DNA of 64,000 nucleotides, taken from Myrica gale (lineage: Eukaryota > Streptophyta > Magnoliopsida > Fagales > Myricaceae). The DNA is taken from NCBI GenBank assembly GCA_963930655.1, contig OZ005608.1, positions 10,726,001 to 10,790,000 of the forward strand. Reading direction: 5' to 3'. A model generated the notes under the pieces. That model saw only the letters and a list, made by a program, of their open reading frames with translations. It was not told the DNA's origin and made no database searches. Positions 1 to 11,028 of the stretch are shown piece after piece. The translations under genes were made by a program, and so were the position numbers. The number at the start of each line of letters is the position of its first letter. The stretch's first letter is position 1.

Positions 1-223
1 CGACAAGTCCTTTGGTAACAACCCAAGGATGCCACTAGACACATCTGCACTTTTACTTCAAAAAGTAGTCAAAGTTGCTTTGGAAGCTCCTTGGAATCAT
101 TATAAGGCCTAATTCTACCTAGTAAAGTCTCAGGACTTGGCTCTCTATAGACCTTAAGTCTCATTCCTTCTCACATCTCACTCCATGTAGAATTTGAGGT
201 ATCACACCCTCCCTGCTGGCAAA
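1..223. other. Non-coding stretch, probable helicase intron
   Basis: No exon of the neighbouring RH5-like helicase or of any other gene can be read here on either strand. If the helicase continues past base 1, this is intron sequence. It ends at the left copy of the LINE target-site duplication. Confidence 0.4.
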
Positions 224-914
224 ACAAATTGTCTTGTTTTTTTTTTATAAGTAAGCCGATTTTATTAAAATCAAACGAGAGAACAGAAAAAAACCCAAGG
301 AGCAGCGGAATCGACAGTACAAGAGAAAATACTGAAGAATCCAAAAAAAAAAAACCAAGCACCCAAATGAAGGGCCACCCGCAACCCAAAGGCCACCCAA
401 ACGAAGGCTCAAAGAACGCCAACCCACTAGCCAACAAAAACTCCCAAAAACTCTCACCCACCCGCAACCCTAAAGCCACCCAAACGAAACCCTAGCAGTC
501 CAGCCCAAAGCTCACAGCCTTCCTAGCGGTCGAGGAAGACCCGTCATAGTTAACCGAAGTTTCAAGCCCTTCAACTCCCTGAGCATCCTCCCTCCTGATT
601 TTCTAGACGTTTTCGAACGAGGATGCGCTCGATCGCGTTCCAATGCTGCAAAAAGATCCCTCAACTTTTCCTCCTGACCCCCACACGACACCCCAACCAG
701 TTGACCCACAAAGGAAACCATTTCCAAGACCCACGCCGGAGAATCTCCCCCCAAAGTTTTATGGGGGAAACTAACCGCCAAGGGATCGGTCGACGGTTCA
801 TCTGCAACACCAACTGAACTCTCAACACCAACCAAACGCGAACACTCCCCCACCTCCAGACCATCCAAACAAGCCCCGGAGGAGAAATCCACCCCTGCCC
901 GAGCCCTCTCTAGA

Positions 915-2327
915 TCATCCACCTCTGCCTTGTGGAGAGAGTCTCCAACAGGAACAGTGGAAGATGAGCACCCACGTCTGCCATCCATTAAATCTCGACA
1001 CTCCCCCACCTCTGCCTTGTGGAGAGAGTCTCCAACAAGTACTGTAGAAGCTGAGCACCCACGAGAGAGAAACCCCTTCCTGGTGCCCACAAGGAACCAA
1101 GTCTGGCGCCACAACCTTAGCACATAGGTCGTCGGCGGCATCTGTTGGCAGCCAGACCATATCCGGCGTCGCCAGCGACTTCGAGAGCTGAACAGACCCA
1201 TCTGGGCCCAAGAGCAAGGCTGCCGGAGAGGGTACCGGCGCCGGCAAGACAAGGAGACCCTCACCCCCAGCCGCAGACAACGCCGGCGAGTCAACTGCCG
1301 CCGACAACTGGTGGTGGTGGACAACCGTGCCGTCGAGGCTACCGCCAGGAGAGGGCGACAAGTCCGAGCCAGCGACATCAAAAGACTCCCGTTGGGCCGG
1401 GTCGACAACAAGCCCAGCAAGCCCAGCAATCGGCCCACTCGACGAAGGCCCCCCAGCCGACAGCTCCCCAACCCCACAGTTTGAGCCAACAGCAGGCCCA
1501 CTCAACTCCTTCTCTAAGCATCCCAAGTCAACTTGTAACTGACCAATAGGTGGGCTGGAGCCCAAGCCGGTAATAAGCTTAAGCCCACTCGACTCCTTCT
1601 CTATGAAACCACCCGCATTGCAGCACAAACCCCTCTGCTTTACCAAACCTATCAAGCCGTCCACCTCATCCTTAAGTTTCAATAAATGCGCCAACACCAC
1701 ATTTTCAAACTCAGCCGCCGAAGCAGGAGAGTCAGGGTAGCTCACGGGATTAGGCAGCCCCCCTAGGATATTAGCCTGCGAAACACCTACAGCCCCAGAC
1801 TTTTGCACGCCTCTCACAACATCTTCAGCTTTTTGGATCTCCTTTCTCCCCACCGTTTCCATCTTCTTCTCCGATAGTCCTGACCGCGCCATATCAGCAA
1901 AAGAAATGCCCTCCTTGAACGAGACACCCTCACGCACCACCCTCTTACGTCCAAGAACGTTGAAGACCGATATAAGCTCCTCACAGATGTTAACAAAGGA
2001 TTGCCATCCAGCACCTGCCTTCCCCTCCGGTATCATCACTACCCCACGACGACGCCGCTCCCCGAACTCAACCAGAGCCAAGAACCTTCCACTTTTGTTT
2101 GACCTCCTCTGAGCAATGAATGCTCGCGAGGCTTCATTGAATCTCTCGGGAAAATCCGTAGAATCCAGTTTTCCAAAGAGATTCGACAACCAAAGCACCC
2201 GATACCTTCCAAAGCGAATGAAACTCTGCAAATTTCTGGAATGCTCAGTCAATGTAACCACCCCAAATGAGCTCACCGAGAACTGAAAGGTCTTAGCCTC
2301 AATAACTAAACTACGGAAAAATGCCAT
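915..2327 (-). pseudogene. LINE ORF1-like protein, frame-broken at its C-terminal end
   Basis: A 470-codon frame starts about 86 bases inside the 5' end of the LINE. The N-terminal 130 residues resemble the basic N-terminal region of plant LINE single-ORF proteins, with a segment around GRFLALVEFGERRRRGV. A low-complexity Ser/Gly/Pro-rich middle follows. Near the end the LINE-like reading moves to another frame, in which 512-930 carries the Arg/Lys-rich segment ending RELKGLKLRL that in full LINEs precedes the endonuclease. A frameshift therefore separates the two parts. An imperfect 87-bp in-frame tandem duplication (units near 920 and 1007) lies at the break. The protein could bind RNA by analogy with LINE ORF1; that is inference. 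Confidence 0.55.
920..1093. repeat. 87-bp imperfect tandem duplication inside LINE ORF
   Basis: The segments starting CACCTCTGCCTTGTGGAGAG at 920 and 1007 are near-identical for about 50 bases and then diverge. The spacing is 87 bases, a multiple of three, so the duplication itself keeps the frame. Confidence 0.7.
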
Positions 2328-3417
2328 GAAACTACTACTGGGAAAGGACGATGAGAACCAAAGAACCGAGAGTGAAAATCCGCTCCATTCCCATATGAAG
2401 CATTAAATTAGATACAAATTGTCTTGTTGTACAATTATGTAGTGCATGCTAGGAGTATTCCCTTCAAATCAGGTGTTTCAACAGTAATTTATCACTAAGG
2501 AAGAGCTATTTTTGCAATACTGACAGAGACAGCGAAAGAAGTAGAGAGAGGAAGAAGCATACAACTCTCAAAAGTAAATCCAAAGCTGTGTACCAAAAAA
2601 AAAAAACTCAGCTCATCAACAGCCCAAAACGCTCCATTGGTACCTTCACATCTGAAGCATCATTATTGGCTCAAATTCATAAGGTCTGCTCAGGATTAAC
2701 TGTTGGTCCATTGTTCACTAAAATCATTGACAGGCCCAATGTTTGATGATTCTGAACTGGTCGTTTTGGTTTATTCTCTTGTATGTGCTTAGATTTTTTC
2801 CAACATGGCAGGGTTAAATCTATAGACATGATTCAGACACATGTCCACCATATAGAAGAGGTGATGTGAATACGTAAACATTTTTTGTCCAAAACAAATC
2901 AATGTAAGAGGGGCAGGTTCAATACATGGAGATAACATCAAGAGCAATTTTTTATTTTCTGGACCTTAAGAGCAAATTGATACAGGACCTTACACCAGGA
3001 TCAATATCGTTATTTTTCATAAGATATTTGGTTTAAAAAAGAAAAATATTGCACATTAAGAACATAGCACAACTTCCACATTTTAGACCCTTAATCTTAA
3101 AGGAAATAAAACCGTAGTTTAGAATAATATTTCTGGTATTGAAAAAAAGTGTTTCTAAACATAATTATGAGGCACACAAAATGTGGCCTTAAATTGCCTT
3201 TTGCTCATCGGTTGAAAACCACACAAACAAACCCAAATATAATCAATCCCCTTCCCAGCCCACAATACATAGCTCATTCAACATATTTATATTTAAATAA
3301 GTTGCTCAGGTCTTCCGTCAAGAAGGCTCCCTCATAGTCTCTTTAACAGGGCATAACTGACACTAACAGCAGAGGCATTTAAATCTTAACTTTTAACTCG
3401 GTACCCTTAAAACCCAC

Positions 3418-6400
3418 CAGAACGTGTCTCGCTCAGTATTGAGCGAACTTCTTGCTCAAATCCCATGTCAAGCATTCGGTCTGCTTCATCAAGAACCTAC
3501 AGAAAATTAAAGCTGATTTAAGTAAGAACACGAGATAAATCCAATTACATTCCATAGATAGGTAAACACACAAACGTCAGCATGCACACATTAAGGCAGT
3601 TATTTGATAGATCCCCATCCAAATTTAAACCTGATACTTCCCCATCCAACCCAAATGCTGGTCTAATAGAAAAGCTATACATAAAGCCAATTAATTGAGA
3701 ACGGCAAGAGCAACAATGACATAGATGTCCTAGTGACATCAAAGCCATAAAGTGGAAAACGAGAGTGAAAGACAGCAAAAGTGTAGAAAGAAAATTTTTT
3801 GCATATGAAATTTCATTGCCCTTTGTACGTGTCGTGTAATCTTTTCAATTGCAATAATTACGCTACCAATGTTACTCTAGTGCAATAACAACTCTCTTAA
3901 ACTTTTAAGCACTAATGGAGAGGAAAAGCCACAGTTATCCCGTGTACACCTTTATAACACCTATCGATCCAGCTTCATTACTTTATATTTGACATAACCA
4001 TTGCTAGAAGGTACTTGCCAAGGAATTGCAATTAGCATCCAAACAAAGATAGCACTGCAATTTCCCCCACACAAAATCATGGGGGCAAATTGCAGTGCTA
4101 GAACTTTAAGATGTTTTGTGAACAGGTAACATCTAAATGGCTAGAGGCAATGGTTTTACTATTACTATATAGTTTGTGAAAATGGTTCTTCTGGCCCTTG
4201 TCTGTGAAATGCTCACTTTAACATCTTCGGTGCAGAAGGATCCTCTATGGTCCAAAATTGTTACTTCCAAAAAAAAAGAAGGAAAACAAAGTCGAGTGAT
4301 CTGTGAAGATGAGAGATACAACCTGGTCCCATATGATTACTACTTTCGTCAAGTGCCCTCTATCACACTTTTTAAATGAATTCCCTCCTATGATCATGAA
4401 TTTATATCCTCAATTAGAAAACGAATAGCTAGTGTAGATAGGTGTTACTAACACTCGACGGAGTTGATAGGTGATTACTAGCACTTGACTGAGTTTGGAA
4501 GTCTCGAGTTTGCAGCCATTGAGAAAGCATTTTAAGAAATGACCACTATTCTGGAAAGTGATCTAGCTGAAAACAAACATTTGACAAGGACTGCTTAGAA
4601 CAAGGTTCCTTAAATATTGAATGGAAAAAGGGTCTCTCTCTCTCTCTCTCTCTTATAGTGTCACCTGACTTTTCCCAAGTAGCTCTAATGAAATTACTGA
4701 CATAGAGGGTTACCTTTCCCCATAAACCTGGTTTACTCAATGTGATCCAGATAACTGTAAATGGGAACTCTGACTGCCTCTTTAAATAGCTCAAGGATGC
4801 AACCGCCAAAAGTAGACAAGAAACTGTGCCATATCTTCAAGACCAAGAGAATCTTGGGTTTTGTCGTGGAATGAATTCCTACAACGACTGTCATGAAACC
4901 TACATGGTTTCAAACCGTCATGAAACTGTGTCATATCTTCAAGACCAAGAGAATCTTGGTTTTTTCTATTGCCCAAGGTGGGTTTTGTCGTGGAATGAAT
5001 TCCTACAACGACCGTCATGAAACCTACATGGTTTCAAACCGTCATGAAACTGTGTCATATCTTCAAGACCAAGAGAATCTTGGTTTTTTCTATTGCCCAA
5101 GGTGGGTTTTGTCGTGGAATGAATTCCTACAACGACCGTCATGAAACCTACATGTCAACCTAGTTTGCATTTGGTTGAAGGTCATTAAAAAAATTACTAT
5201 CATCTGACAATATGTTTTATAGCAGTTCGATATTCGCCAGAGACTGCTGTGCAATTGGAAAGCAGATCCAGTTCCACAATTCTCTAACTCTTTCATTACC
5301 ATTTAAAAATTATACAACGAAATCACTTACCACAAAAGACACCTCATTAAGGCAGCAGATACCCATTTCCATCAGATCCTTTAAACGACCTGGCGTTCCA
5401 ATCACAATGTCCTGGGATTTAAGGAAAAGGAGATAAACAATCAACTTATAAGAAAATGTAGCAGCAAGGTGTTTTATTTTTCCAAATAAGTACTTCAATG
5501 TAAACATGTAGAACAGAGAATAGATACAAATAAAAGGAAGGTAATTTCAAATTTTGTCTTTATAATTAGAAAGAAGGAGAATTCCTTACAACACCAGACT
5601 TTAAAGAAGATATTTGAGGTTGTTTGGATGTTCCTCCGTACACACAAAGTGAGTGCACACCACATGGTTTCCCCGTCTCACATAGAACATCTGAAATCTA
5701 CCAACAGAACAAAGAGCCGATAGTTGGTTATATTTCTAGAGAAGTTAACAATCAAAGGAATGGTTCAGAGATGATGTACCAGAAGAGAGAGTGAAAAGCA
5801 TAGCAAATTTAGTACAATGTCAGAAAAACACCTCAACATAAAGAAGGGAATGCAGCCTTTTTATTGTATACACGTGTTTTTTCTGCTGTAGCGGCGTTTC
5901 TTTCATGGAAACATTCAGATTGCTCATTATCTTTTTGTTTTACTTTAACCTCCAATCGGATTTGTTACTCATGGTTCTCAATTTGTAACTGTTGAAACAG
6001 TTACCTATCATTTTTTGAAACTCATTTCATTTCGACAAGTAAACATGTGTAATGTATAACTTAATTTGGCATTGGTTCTACTATGCATTTCAAATAAGCC
6101 CATGGACCTAGGATAAATTCTTGAAGATGATTTCTTGTACAATCATTGGGTACTAGATTGATATCCACTTAAACTTTTCCCAGATGTAATCTTACTTATT
6201 ACTTATCAAAGAGATATTAGGAAATGTAAAGTGACTTTATTTAATCTGCCATATGTTGTTGCCTTTTTCTCCTGATATTTTCCACTTCACCATCCATGGT
6301 AAAATTCTAAAACATTCTCTCGGTTTAAACAAAGTAATAAAATTTGTCTCTGGGTTATCTCATGCCAAAAATAAGTCGAGGGGTTTTGACGTTTGAGAAA

Positions 6401-8687
6401 ATAAGTCCTCTTAGGGTTCTGTCCAAAAAATTGACAAAGTTAATGACAAACAATGCCACTAGTTACTGAATGAACATGTGGCATGCCACGTGTTGTAAAA
6501 GATAAACGAAAAAATAAATTAAAGTAAAAAGGCACCTGGGTGGAGGGACGAGCTCCCCCCCCTTTCCGACAACTCCCCACACAGTTCCATCTGTTTTTTT
6601 TTTAAGTTTTAGCTTTTCAATTTCTAACTTTTCAAGTTTTAATTTCAGGATTTTAATTCACTGTTTATTTTATTTTATGACATGTGGCATGTCATGTCAA
6701 TATCTCTGTTAGGATTCCATTCAAAATCCTGTCTAAGGGACTTCTTCCTCAAAACCAAGGAACTTCTTTTACGAATCTGAAAACCCAGGGACTTTTATTA
6801 AATTATCCCCTAACCTGAAATAGGGTCTAGGGCATAGATTACTGTCAGTTTTCGAACATATAAATTAAATGGTAGTCTGGCTGAGAAAACTGGAGGGTAG
6901 CCGCCAAGCACAAACCTATACCACTTTCACAGCCCTGCATGCAATCACTAGGATATTTATCTGAGATATAAAGGAAATGAAAAGTGACTTCAGCAAATCT
7001 GTCGCATGTGATTAAATTTTTATCCTGCAGTTTTCCATGTAAAAATCTTATGACAAGAAAAGTAATTAAGGGAGGGAAATCAAATATTTAACTTGAACAA
7101 AGTAAACAAGCTAGTAATTAACCCACAAACAGGGTTTAGGGCATAGATTAATTTCAGTTTTCAAACATATTACTTAAATGGTAGTCTATGGCTGGGTAAA
7201 ATGCAGGGCAGCCATGCTCAAAGCATTTAACTCCCAAGCATCGCCAAGCATGCACCATATATTCCAATAGGAAACCCACTTACACAGAACCCATGCAATT
7301 CTTAATATTCGAGAAGCATGTTCTTCCAACTTAGACCCATAACCTACAACCGGTCATCCCACTGCACAAATCCCAATTTCCAGCATGCCATACTTTGATG
7401 AGAAAAATAGGCCATACCTCTCCATCTTTTAGACCCATTGGTGTATGATTATATTTCAGCGTTTGTCATCAACATTTATGGTTCTGTTCGCTGCCATAAC
7501 TTTTTTATTCATTCTCCATCTTCGTAGCAATGTCCAAGGATTAATTTGATCAACTTATATATGTTTATCACATGTTGTAGTATCCCCTATTTGTTAAGTT
7601 AAAACAATTGCTAAGACAAGCACCTAAATGAGTGAATCATAAAAAATATTCACAGATTGAGAGGGGACTTCTCCACAATCATACAAAGATTCATGGTAAA
7701 CTACAAACACTTTATTCTAAGACTGCAATAACATGGAGAGAGAGCATTTATAAACAAAAAATAATTACTTTGCTGCTGGAAATGCTGCTACATATACCTA
7801 TACTCAAATATGCAAACCCAATCAGGACAAGGAATTATGCCACCTCAGAAATTCAAACACATGCAACATCTTCAACAAAAATCAACCTCTAGATATAGAC
7901 ATCAGAGTGTGTGGTTCACGTAGCTTATACAAATTGCCATATGAAGAGTAGCAACAGAAATAAATGGGCAGATTGCAACATACTTGTTGAGCTAGCTCCC
8001 TTGTTGGTGAGAGCATGAGGCACAGCGGCCTCCGTCCATTTGACATCTTCCCCTTCCGGTTGCTCAATACATGCATAACCGCCGGCACCCCAAATGCCAA
8101 TGTCTTACCTAAACAAAACCGCATTCGCCAAAATGGAGTATCAAGTCAATAAACCCAAATCACACACTTCAAAAAAACCCGCCAAAATCAACTACGCTAC
8201 CTGAACCGGTCGCCGCAATACCGATAAAATCACGACCGTCCAACAAGAATGGCCACGCCCGCGACTGTATCAAAGACGGGCTCTGGAAATTCTTGCAGCA
8301 AACCAATACCTCCTCGGGCAGGCCTGACTCGGAGAACGATTTCAGCGGCGCGTACTTTGGTGATTTCACATTCTTCCCTGTCACCACTACATGCCCATCT
8401 CTCACCGCTTCATCATCATTGTCCTTGCCGTCACGCTCTGGCTCCTCTTTCCCTTCGTATGTTTCGCTCTCTGTCTCGTCGTCTTTTGGTTCCTTGTGCT
8501 TCTTCTTCGGTATAGATTCTTGGGACTTGATTTCCTCAAGCTTCCGCTTCGGATTGACTTCAGCTTTGTTTTTGTGGTTCTTCTTTTTGTTCTTCTCGGC
8601 CTTGATGTCGGCCGCCTGTGAGGATTCTCGGGCTGGTTCTGGTTCACCGAGAAGCGTGGCCGGGGTATCCTTGAGTTTTCGACCCAT
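3418..8687 (-). CDS. RH5: DEAD-box ATP-dependent RNA helicase, RH5/STRS1 (Dbp3)-like, 5' part
   Basis: Five coding exons are visible: 8687-8201, 8108-7984, 5697-5590, 5411-5331 and 3496-3418, all with GT-AG introns and compatible phases. The first 293 residues read as follows. A Lys/Glu-rich N-terminal region (about 1-95) suggests nuclear or nucleolar targeting. Then come a Q motif around Gln141, motif I AATGSGKT (158-165), motif Ia PTRELAQQ (197-204), a GG pair (225-226), motif Ib TPGR (246-249) and motif II DEAD (270-273). The text matches Arabidopsis RH5/STRS1 closely, including WPFLLDGRD and VLDEADRMLDMGF. This family unwinds RNA during large-subunit ribosome assembly (yeast Dbp3), and STRS1 also dampens stress responses. 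I chose ATG 8687 over the in-frame ATG at 8726 because the family starts near here. Motifs III-VI are not found before base 1, so the gene runs out of the window or is truncated. Confidence 0.93.
4634..4653. repeat. (TC)n microsatellite
   Basis: An uninterrupted run of CT dinucleotides in helicase intron 4. Confidence 0.85.
4826..5150. repeat. 124-bp tandem repeat in helicase intron 4
   Basis: The phrase ATATCTTCAAGACCAAGAGA recurs at 4831, 4933 and 5057. The last two units are 124 bases apart and almost identical. The first is 102 bases long because it lacks about 22 bases (TTTTTTCTATTGCCCAAGG region). Each unit contains a small hairpin, GAAACC-TACAT-GGTTTC. The array is in the intron between the TPGR exon and the DEAD exon. 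Confidence 0.9.
6180..7200. repeat. Diverged duplicated blocks in helicase intron 2
   Basis: The text around GGCATAGATTA and AAATGGTAGTCT occurs at about 6830-6910 and again at 7133-7200. A second block with AAAGTGACTT occurs near 6225 and near 6980. The intron therefore contains old internal duplications. No coding content was seen in the rest of this intron (5698-7983). Confidence 0.5.
6345..6820. repeat. Possible inverted-terminal-repeat element in helicase intron 2
   Basis: The left part (around AATAAGTCGAGGGGTTTT, then AAGTCCTCTTAGGG) and the reverse complement of the right part (around AAAAGTCCCTGGGTTTTC, then AAGTCCCTTAGACAG) are similar for roughly 100 bases. This suggests a diverged MITE. 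No target duplication was resolved. Confidence 0.4.
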
Positions 8688-8737
8688 CCCAAGGAGCCGG
8701 AGCTGAGTTGCACAGCAAAGAAGCAAGAGATGTTTCA

Positions 8738-8752
8738 GGGGTTAGGGTTTTA
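8738..8752 (-). promoter_or_regulatory. Telo-box in the helicase leader
   Basis: On the minus strand the sequence AAAACCCTAACCCC lies about 50 bases upstream of the chosen start codon. The AAACCCTAA telo-box is known in plants upstream of ribosomal-protein and ribosome-biogenesis genes, which fits a Dbp3-like helicase. Its role here is inferred. Confidence 0.5.
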
Positions 8753-8849
8753 GCTATGTCAGGCGCAATTACGGGTGTTTGAACTTCAACGTTTCGCGTC
8801 CGTCAATATTTGATATTTTGTCAAGCTGTTTTTTCACGTGTGTTTCAAA

Positions 8850-9199
8850 TAGGGGTGGGCAAACCGGGTTCGGGTTCGGGTTTGCGCTGCCCCGAACCCG
8901 AACCCGACCCGAAATATTCGGGTTTCTTTGTGAGGAAACCCGAACCCGAACCCGAACCCGAAAAAACTCGAAAATATCGGGTCGAAACGGGTCGGTTCGG
9001 TTCGGAAAACGCGGGTTACGGGGTGGAGGAGTTATATTTTCGGGTTCGGGTTTAATTTCGGGTTTGTTCATATACCCGAACCCGAACTTCTATTTACTTG
9101 CAAACCCGAACCCGACCCCGACTAAACCCGACCCGATCGGGTCGGAAACGGGTCGGGCCGGTTCGGGTTGTCGGGTCTCGGGTTTTTTGCCCACCCCTA
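8850..9199. mobile_element. hAT-type MITE in the helicase promoter
   Basis: A 350-bp element with terminal inverted repeats TAGGGGTGGGCAAA is flanked by a perfect 8-bp duplication GTTTCAAA (8842-8849 and 9200-9207). That is the signature of the hAT superfamily. The interior is built from GGGTTCGGG / CCCGAACCC units in both orientations, so long runs can fold back on each other. It sits about 160 bases upstream of the helicase start codon. The open frame through it is a product of the repeat and is not called as a gene. Confidence 0.9.
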
Positions 9200-9490
9200 G
9201 TTTCAAACAGCAAAAAAGTTCGGAAGAGGCTCACCGCCAGTTAGAGGGCCTCCCGTTTCCTGCCGTTTTAAAACGAGAGGGAGCCACCTGTCCAAGATGA
9301 ATCAGACGGGTAGAAAAATCTCTACTGGTTTTGCTGTGGGATAGTAGACAAAAGTAAAAATAAAAACAGATGGTCATTATGTTAGCGTGACTGTGTGTAT
9401 ACTCTGTTTACATGTTATAAAAATGACTCATTCGTCCTAGCATGCCTAGCCAAACAAGTATCTTATCTCGCTAAAACCAAATTTGATGGT

Positions 9491-9784
9491 AAATGGCAAG
9501 TGGTGCAACCGATTACACAAAGGAATATATATGAGACATAATTAACAGATAGCAAAGAGAATGAATTCGCAACAGAGCCGTATCAAGAAGATGCGTCTAA
9601 CAAATTGAATCCACCTACATATGTTTAGGGAGTTGATTGTGACATTGGAACGTTTCAAAAAGATTATGTATGCCCGGAACAAGTACCTACCATAGAATTA
9701 GAGGATGAATTTGTCTTGCCATTTGAAAATGATCAATTTATAACTAGTGATATTACTAATGAGGATGAAGACACTGACAAATAG
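9491..9784 (+). pseudogene. Relic of a CACTA-type transposon ORF (DUF4216-like end)
   Basis: One frame of 98 codons reads coherently with few stops: KWQVVQPITQRNIY, then an acidic tail with EPYQED and TIELEDEFVLPFENDQFI. This order (KW-VV, R-IY, then EPYQED) resembles the C-terminal part of plant CACTA transposon proteins carrying DUF4216. The assignment is tentative. No termini of the element are seen nearby. Confidence 0.35.
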
Positions 9785-10355
9785 GACATTTTGCTTCAAG
9801 AAGAAGACGATATTCTGATTGACGGTGGGTAGCGATCAAATGTAATTCTCTGTTTTGCCTTAGTGTAATTGATGTGGATATTGAATCATAAATTTAATGT
9901 ATAAGCTTTCATGCAGCATAACCCTAAAATAAGTCTACTTGTGTCTATATTTTATCCAAATTAAACTATATATAACTCGGATAAATAATTACATATAATA
10001 CTAATCTCACTTTTCTGATGATAAGCAACAAATATTTCTATTGAAACAATTTGCTGGAGTGTTTTATCTTCACTATTTTCATATAAAATTATTCACTGTT
10101 ATTCTTATCTACTTTTAAATTACAAGAATAACAATGAAATTCCAAAAAAATCATCATTATTCTTCAAAGAAAAGAAGAAACACCTCAACTTGAAAAAAAA
10201 GAAAGAACCGTTAGTATCTTTTTAAAATATCCTTGCTTCCAGGAAAAATAAAAGCAAATGCTAATAAAATATCTTTTTAAAATATCCTGCCCGTTTCTGA
10301 TGTCAACTACCGCCCCCTCCCCCAAATTTTTTAAAAAATTGGAGGAACGACGCCC
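9785..10355. other. AT-rich intergenic DNA
   Basis: No coding or repeat structure that I can support was found. The region is A/T-rich with homopolymer runs. The stretch 9208-9490, upstream of the transposon relic, is equally featureless. Confidence 0.4.
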
Positions 10356-11028
10356 TTGGACCTCAAAAACTCACCTTGTTAACATGTAGCAATCTCGTTG
10401 ATGTCCAGAAAGTGTTCAATCAAATGGGTGAAAGGGATTTGTGTTCTTGGAATACAATGATTTCGAGGTATGCAAAAGTTGGGAAGCTTGAAGAGCCTAA
10501 AAGGTTATTTGATGAAATGACCGAAAAATACTGCGATGATATCGGGGACGTTCGCCATGACTAGCCAAAAGAGGCTTTAGAATTGTACAGAGGGATTCCA
10601 GCTTGGAAAAAGATGTTAAGACATGAGAATACAAAATCGAATAAGTTCATTGTTTCTAGTGCTCTTACGGCTTCGGTAGCGATTCTAGGGATATGTTCGT
10701 TTTCACATTTTTTTAGGATTCTAAGTATATTCACAAAACTACCACCGAACATATTCAGAATTCAAACACAAACATCAATTCATTTTACACAATCTTCAAC
10801 AATTTTTTAATTTTTTATTCAACATAAATTTTCTCTTTCTATATTTTTTCACATAACTTCAATAATTTTTTATTAAACAATTACATCAAATCATTTCTCT
10901 CTCCACTTTACACAAACACCAATAAAACACTATTCAACATAAATATTCACTTCTCTAAAATCCTACATTTTTACTCAAAACGAACATAACCCAGCTTTCT
11001 GAATGGGCAAGGAGATTTATGGGGTATC
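10356..11028 (+). pseudogene. PPR-protein pseudogene fragment, split by a MITE
   Basis: 10376-10550 encodes typical PPR text: DVQKVFNQMGERDLCSWNTM, then GKLEEPKRLFDEM. After an in-frame TAG near 10562 it continues with PKEALELYR and NKFIVSSALTASVAI. A 305-bp insertion (10688-10992) interrupts it. The frame resumes at about 11003 with GKEIYG, the expected next motif (GKEIHG in working PPR proteins). PPR proteins bind organellar RNA, but this copy has stops, an insertion and loses similarity after 11030, so it is a dead fragment. Confidence 0.75.
10688..10992. mobile_element. MITE-like insertion in the PPR pseudogene
   Basis: The ends are inverted repeats GGGATATGTTCGTTTT and AAAACGAACATAACCC (one mismatch). 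The interior is A/T-rich. The insertion separates codons of one PPR frame. The target duplication is not clear. Confidence 0.7.

Larger units (their letters stand above)
239..2413 (-). mobile_element. Non-autonomous LINE with 15-bp target duplications
   Basis: The stretch is bounded by identical direct repeats ACAAATTGTCTTGTT at 224-238 and 2414-2428. The low-coordinate end begins with a T run on the plus strand, that is, a poly(A) tail on the minus strand, preceded by a LINE-like 3' end. Read on the minus strand it has a short leader, an ORF1/gag-like reading frame, the region that normally precedes the endonuclease of plant LINEs, and then jumps straight to the 3' end: endonuclease and reverse transcriptase are missing. 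Target repeats plus poly(A) indicate target-primed reverse transcription using another element's enzymes. It lies inside or just downstream of the helicase gene, on the same strand. Confidence 0.8.

Noticed and set aside
512..1501. 329-codon frame as a separate gene
   Set aside because: Its end is the LINE frame after the frameshift; its first half is the shifted shadow of the ORF1-like frame.
8779..9300. 173-codon open frame rich in Arg-Thr and Gly-Phe repeats
   Set aside because: It is the translation of the GGGTTCGGG repeats of a hAT MITE.
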